DNA of 64,000 nt from Limanda limanda (Eukaryota; Chordata; Actinopteri; Pleuronectiformes; Pleuronectidae). A model generated the notes under the pieces. It was given only the letters and a program-made list of their open reading frames with translations. It made no database searches and was not told the DNA's origin. A program made the position numbers and the translations under genes. Shown here one piece after another: positions 61,811 to 64,000 of the stretch (its first letter is position 1; every line of letters starts with the position of its first letter). The DNA lies in contig NC_083648.1 in the NCBI RefSeq assembly GCF_963576545.1, positions 8,977,739-9,041,738 of the forward strand. Reading direction: 5' to 3'.

Positions 61811-62542
61811 TGATAATGCATGACTTGTTGCTGGATAAATGTGTGAGTCTGTGAATGAGCTGAGTGTTTGATTTGATGTTAATCTAAGAGGAATGCTGGT
61901 GACACAGCGGTGAGTGACGCAGTCAGGTCTCTGTTTTCTGTCCCTGTATCTGTAAGGCTCTTTACGACACACTGGACTAAACATCCTCTCCAATACACTG
62001 TCAGTACATTAGTTCACTGGGACACAGCTACATTCCGGTATTCTGCATTGTTTGCTTTAGTAATCTTATCAGTTCTTCAGGTTCTAAACTTTCTCCATCA
62101 CATTTAGTCTAAGTTGTGACAGTGTGGCAGAGGAGGCATGTTAACACAGTAGGTTTTTATCTCTCCTGCTAAGTCTCAGATACATTTATCTTCCCCTGAT
62201 TCACTGATGAATGAAAGCAGCTGCATCACAGGATGATACTGAATGATTAAATCTCTCCATGCTGGAAGCTTTCACCTTTTCTTCAAGAATAACAATGAAA
62301 TACAAAATATGAATAATCTTTGTATCATGCCATCACACAAAAAAGTTATTTTTTAGTTTTTAAACAAGCTACATCTGCCGTGAAATACCATTGTGTGTAC
62401 TTACAAATATATTATAGTGTTATAAACTAAAACCAGTTGATAGTTTATATACAGCTAGTTAATACTAAATATGGGAATGTAATGTTAATCCATTTAGATT
62501 TTTCTCTTTCATTTGTGTCCTCCTGTAGGGAATGGGAAAGCA

Positions 62543-62545
<3 letters not shown>

Positions 62546-62588
<43 letters not shown>
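62546..62588. repeat. (CA)n microsatellite
   Basis: About 21 CA units. Confidence 0.95.
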
Positions 62589-62591
<3 letters not shown>

Positions 62592-64000
62592 CACAGATAC
62601 AGAAGCATACAGCAGTATTTGAGAATAGCTAATAGAAGTGATATAAGGGCACATGATTTGTTGAATGAATGATTCTCTCGTATTTATGCAGGTCTAAGGA
62701 CACAAGTTCACATGTTTTCTCTCATTGAATGTGAGGATTTTTATCTTCTCAGATGTAGACACAACCAAAAGGTGTCTCTCAGGGGATGTGGATTAAATGT
62801 GTGTGTGTCTGTGTGTGTGTAAAGGGTCAGACCGTAGTGCACACTTCATTAGCGAGGCCTCTCAACAAATTGGTTGTGTCCAACCAGTCGTTGAACTCAG
62901 TTCAACAATCTGAAGGGAATAAGTGGCCTTTAAGGAGAGCATCAAAGACATGAGGAGTCTCATGAATCCTCTCATCACTCTGCCGTCTGCTCCTGCCGAA
63001 CATAATGAGTCATAAATTCAGATCTAATTTCGTTAACCCCAGTGTTTGATGGAGACGTCCTGTGTTTCATTAAAATGCCTTTTCTTGGTATTGAGGAAAT
63101 GTTATTTTGTGTAGTTCTCTATCTACTATTCTATTTTTTGGTAAAATAGAAACGTTTCGAAATGGAATATGACAAAAGGATTCACAAAGGCAATTTCCTA
63201 TAAGTGTAAAAATACTTGGCAATTAAAATAATTCTGATTCTGATTCACCAGCTTTCTGGCCCTTTGTTTACTGACAACAAGAATGAAAAGGCTGTTATAT
63301 TTTGTTTTACCATTTTTATCGATTCACACAGCAAAAAGCAAAAAGCTCACAGTTACATTCTGAAGCCTTTCAAGGGACTGAAGCGGGCCCCACACAAAAG
63401 GGCCAATCAGAGCCCTGTGTCGAACCAAACCAAAGCATCAGTGTTGTTTCAGTCTCCTGTGCACGACCAGTCAGAGTATTTAAGTTATCACAATATTGAC
63501 GTTGTCCTGGACTTTCGTAATCAACTGCTCAGGCTTCAGGCCTTTATCTACTATACCTAAACATTTCACTGGACTTGATCATGCTTTATTAATTTGAAGA
63601 GGACCATTGGTTTCATATAGAAGGAGGCACATGCACTTAAATACCTTAACATGAACACTTGTGTCAAAACACAGAATGGTGACTCTTGGATTACAACAAA
63701 CAGAGAGGGAGCTTCAGTCTTTTCTCACGGCGCCATTACACCACTAGATCGTTTCATTAAAAATTGCCGTTGGCTGCTATTTTTACAATTTCATACAAAT
63801 ATGATCTTCAAAGTCGACTTAATCTACTTCACTATGTCTGTGTGCTTCAACTGAGAAAATAGGAGAGTGGTAAAATAAAAAGCAGTGAAATGACAAATGG
63901 GAGAGAGTATAACAAATCAAAGTTAAACATTTTTTAATCCATCTAAATTATTTAACTCCTCTATTAATTATGTATGCATTAATTTTTAACTTTCCCTCCA

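Larger units (their letters stand above)
52950..64000 (+). other. pde1c intron, to the window end
   Basis: No exon encoding the expected LRSLVKQLERGE segment, or any other PDE1 exon, was found, so the intron runs past the window. It holds family A copies, another fish repeat (55735-55860), two CA/TG microsatellites and a non-repetitive GC-richer block at 54880-55140. The 162-codon minus-strand frame at 55119-55607 does not look like a protein. Confidence 0.65.

Overview
This is a eukaryotic, almost certainly teleost fish, chromosomal window. Three conserved vertebrate genes are recognisable with GT-AG introns. The intergenic and intronic DNA is rich in long (CA)n/(TG)n tracts and in retroposon tails, tRNA-derived SINEs and hAT-like MITEs of the kinds common in fish genomes. 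All recognisable genes lie on the + strand.

Layout. 1-4889: 3'-terminal coding exon of a large RP1/RP1L1-family photoreceptor axoneme protein (5' part outside the window), then a short 3' UTR with polyadenylation signals near 5218-5246. 5250-12200: mostly gene-free, with a poorly supported two-exon 79-codon reading frame at 10478-10847. 12224-18237: complete nine-exon vimentin-type intermediate-filament gene (456 aa) with TATA and inverted CCAAT boxes, a hAT-like MITE in intron 2 and a poly(A) signal. 19330-19902: CpG-rich segment with an unrecognised first coding exon that starts with an N-myristoylation-like motif and ends in a strong donor; a phase-compatible terminal exon may lie at 21639-21751. 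29176-52949: 5' part of pde1c (Ca2+/calmodulin-dependent cyclic-nucleotide phosphodiesterase 1C), with two alternative N-termini. The long form has three exons (29176-29269, 36787-36837, 37463-37628). The short form starts at 47175 and adds a 27-nt microexon (52923-52949). Both forms end in the same splice phase and must join a shared exon that I do not find before 64000. The catalytic exons are therefore outside the window, and 52950-64000 is intron.

The genes do not form an operon-like unit and act in different places: RP1L1 in the photoreceptor cilium, vimentin in the cytoskeleton, and PDE1C in Ca2+-controlled cAMP/cGMP turnover.

I found no clearly new system. The most useful leads are a CaaX-like C-terminus on the RP1L1-like protein, (TG)n tracts just downstream of both alternative pde1c first exons, the pde1c microexon, the orphan exon at 19641, and the small two-exon frame at 10478. 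No database search was possible: family names rest on recognition of the protein sequences, and repeat classes on recognisable motifs.
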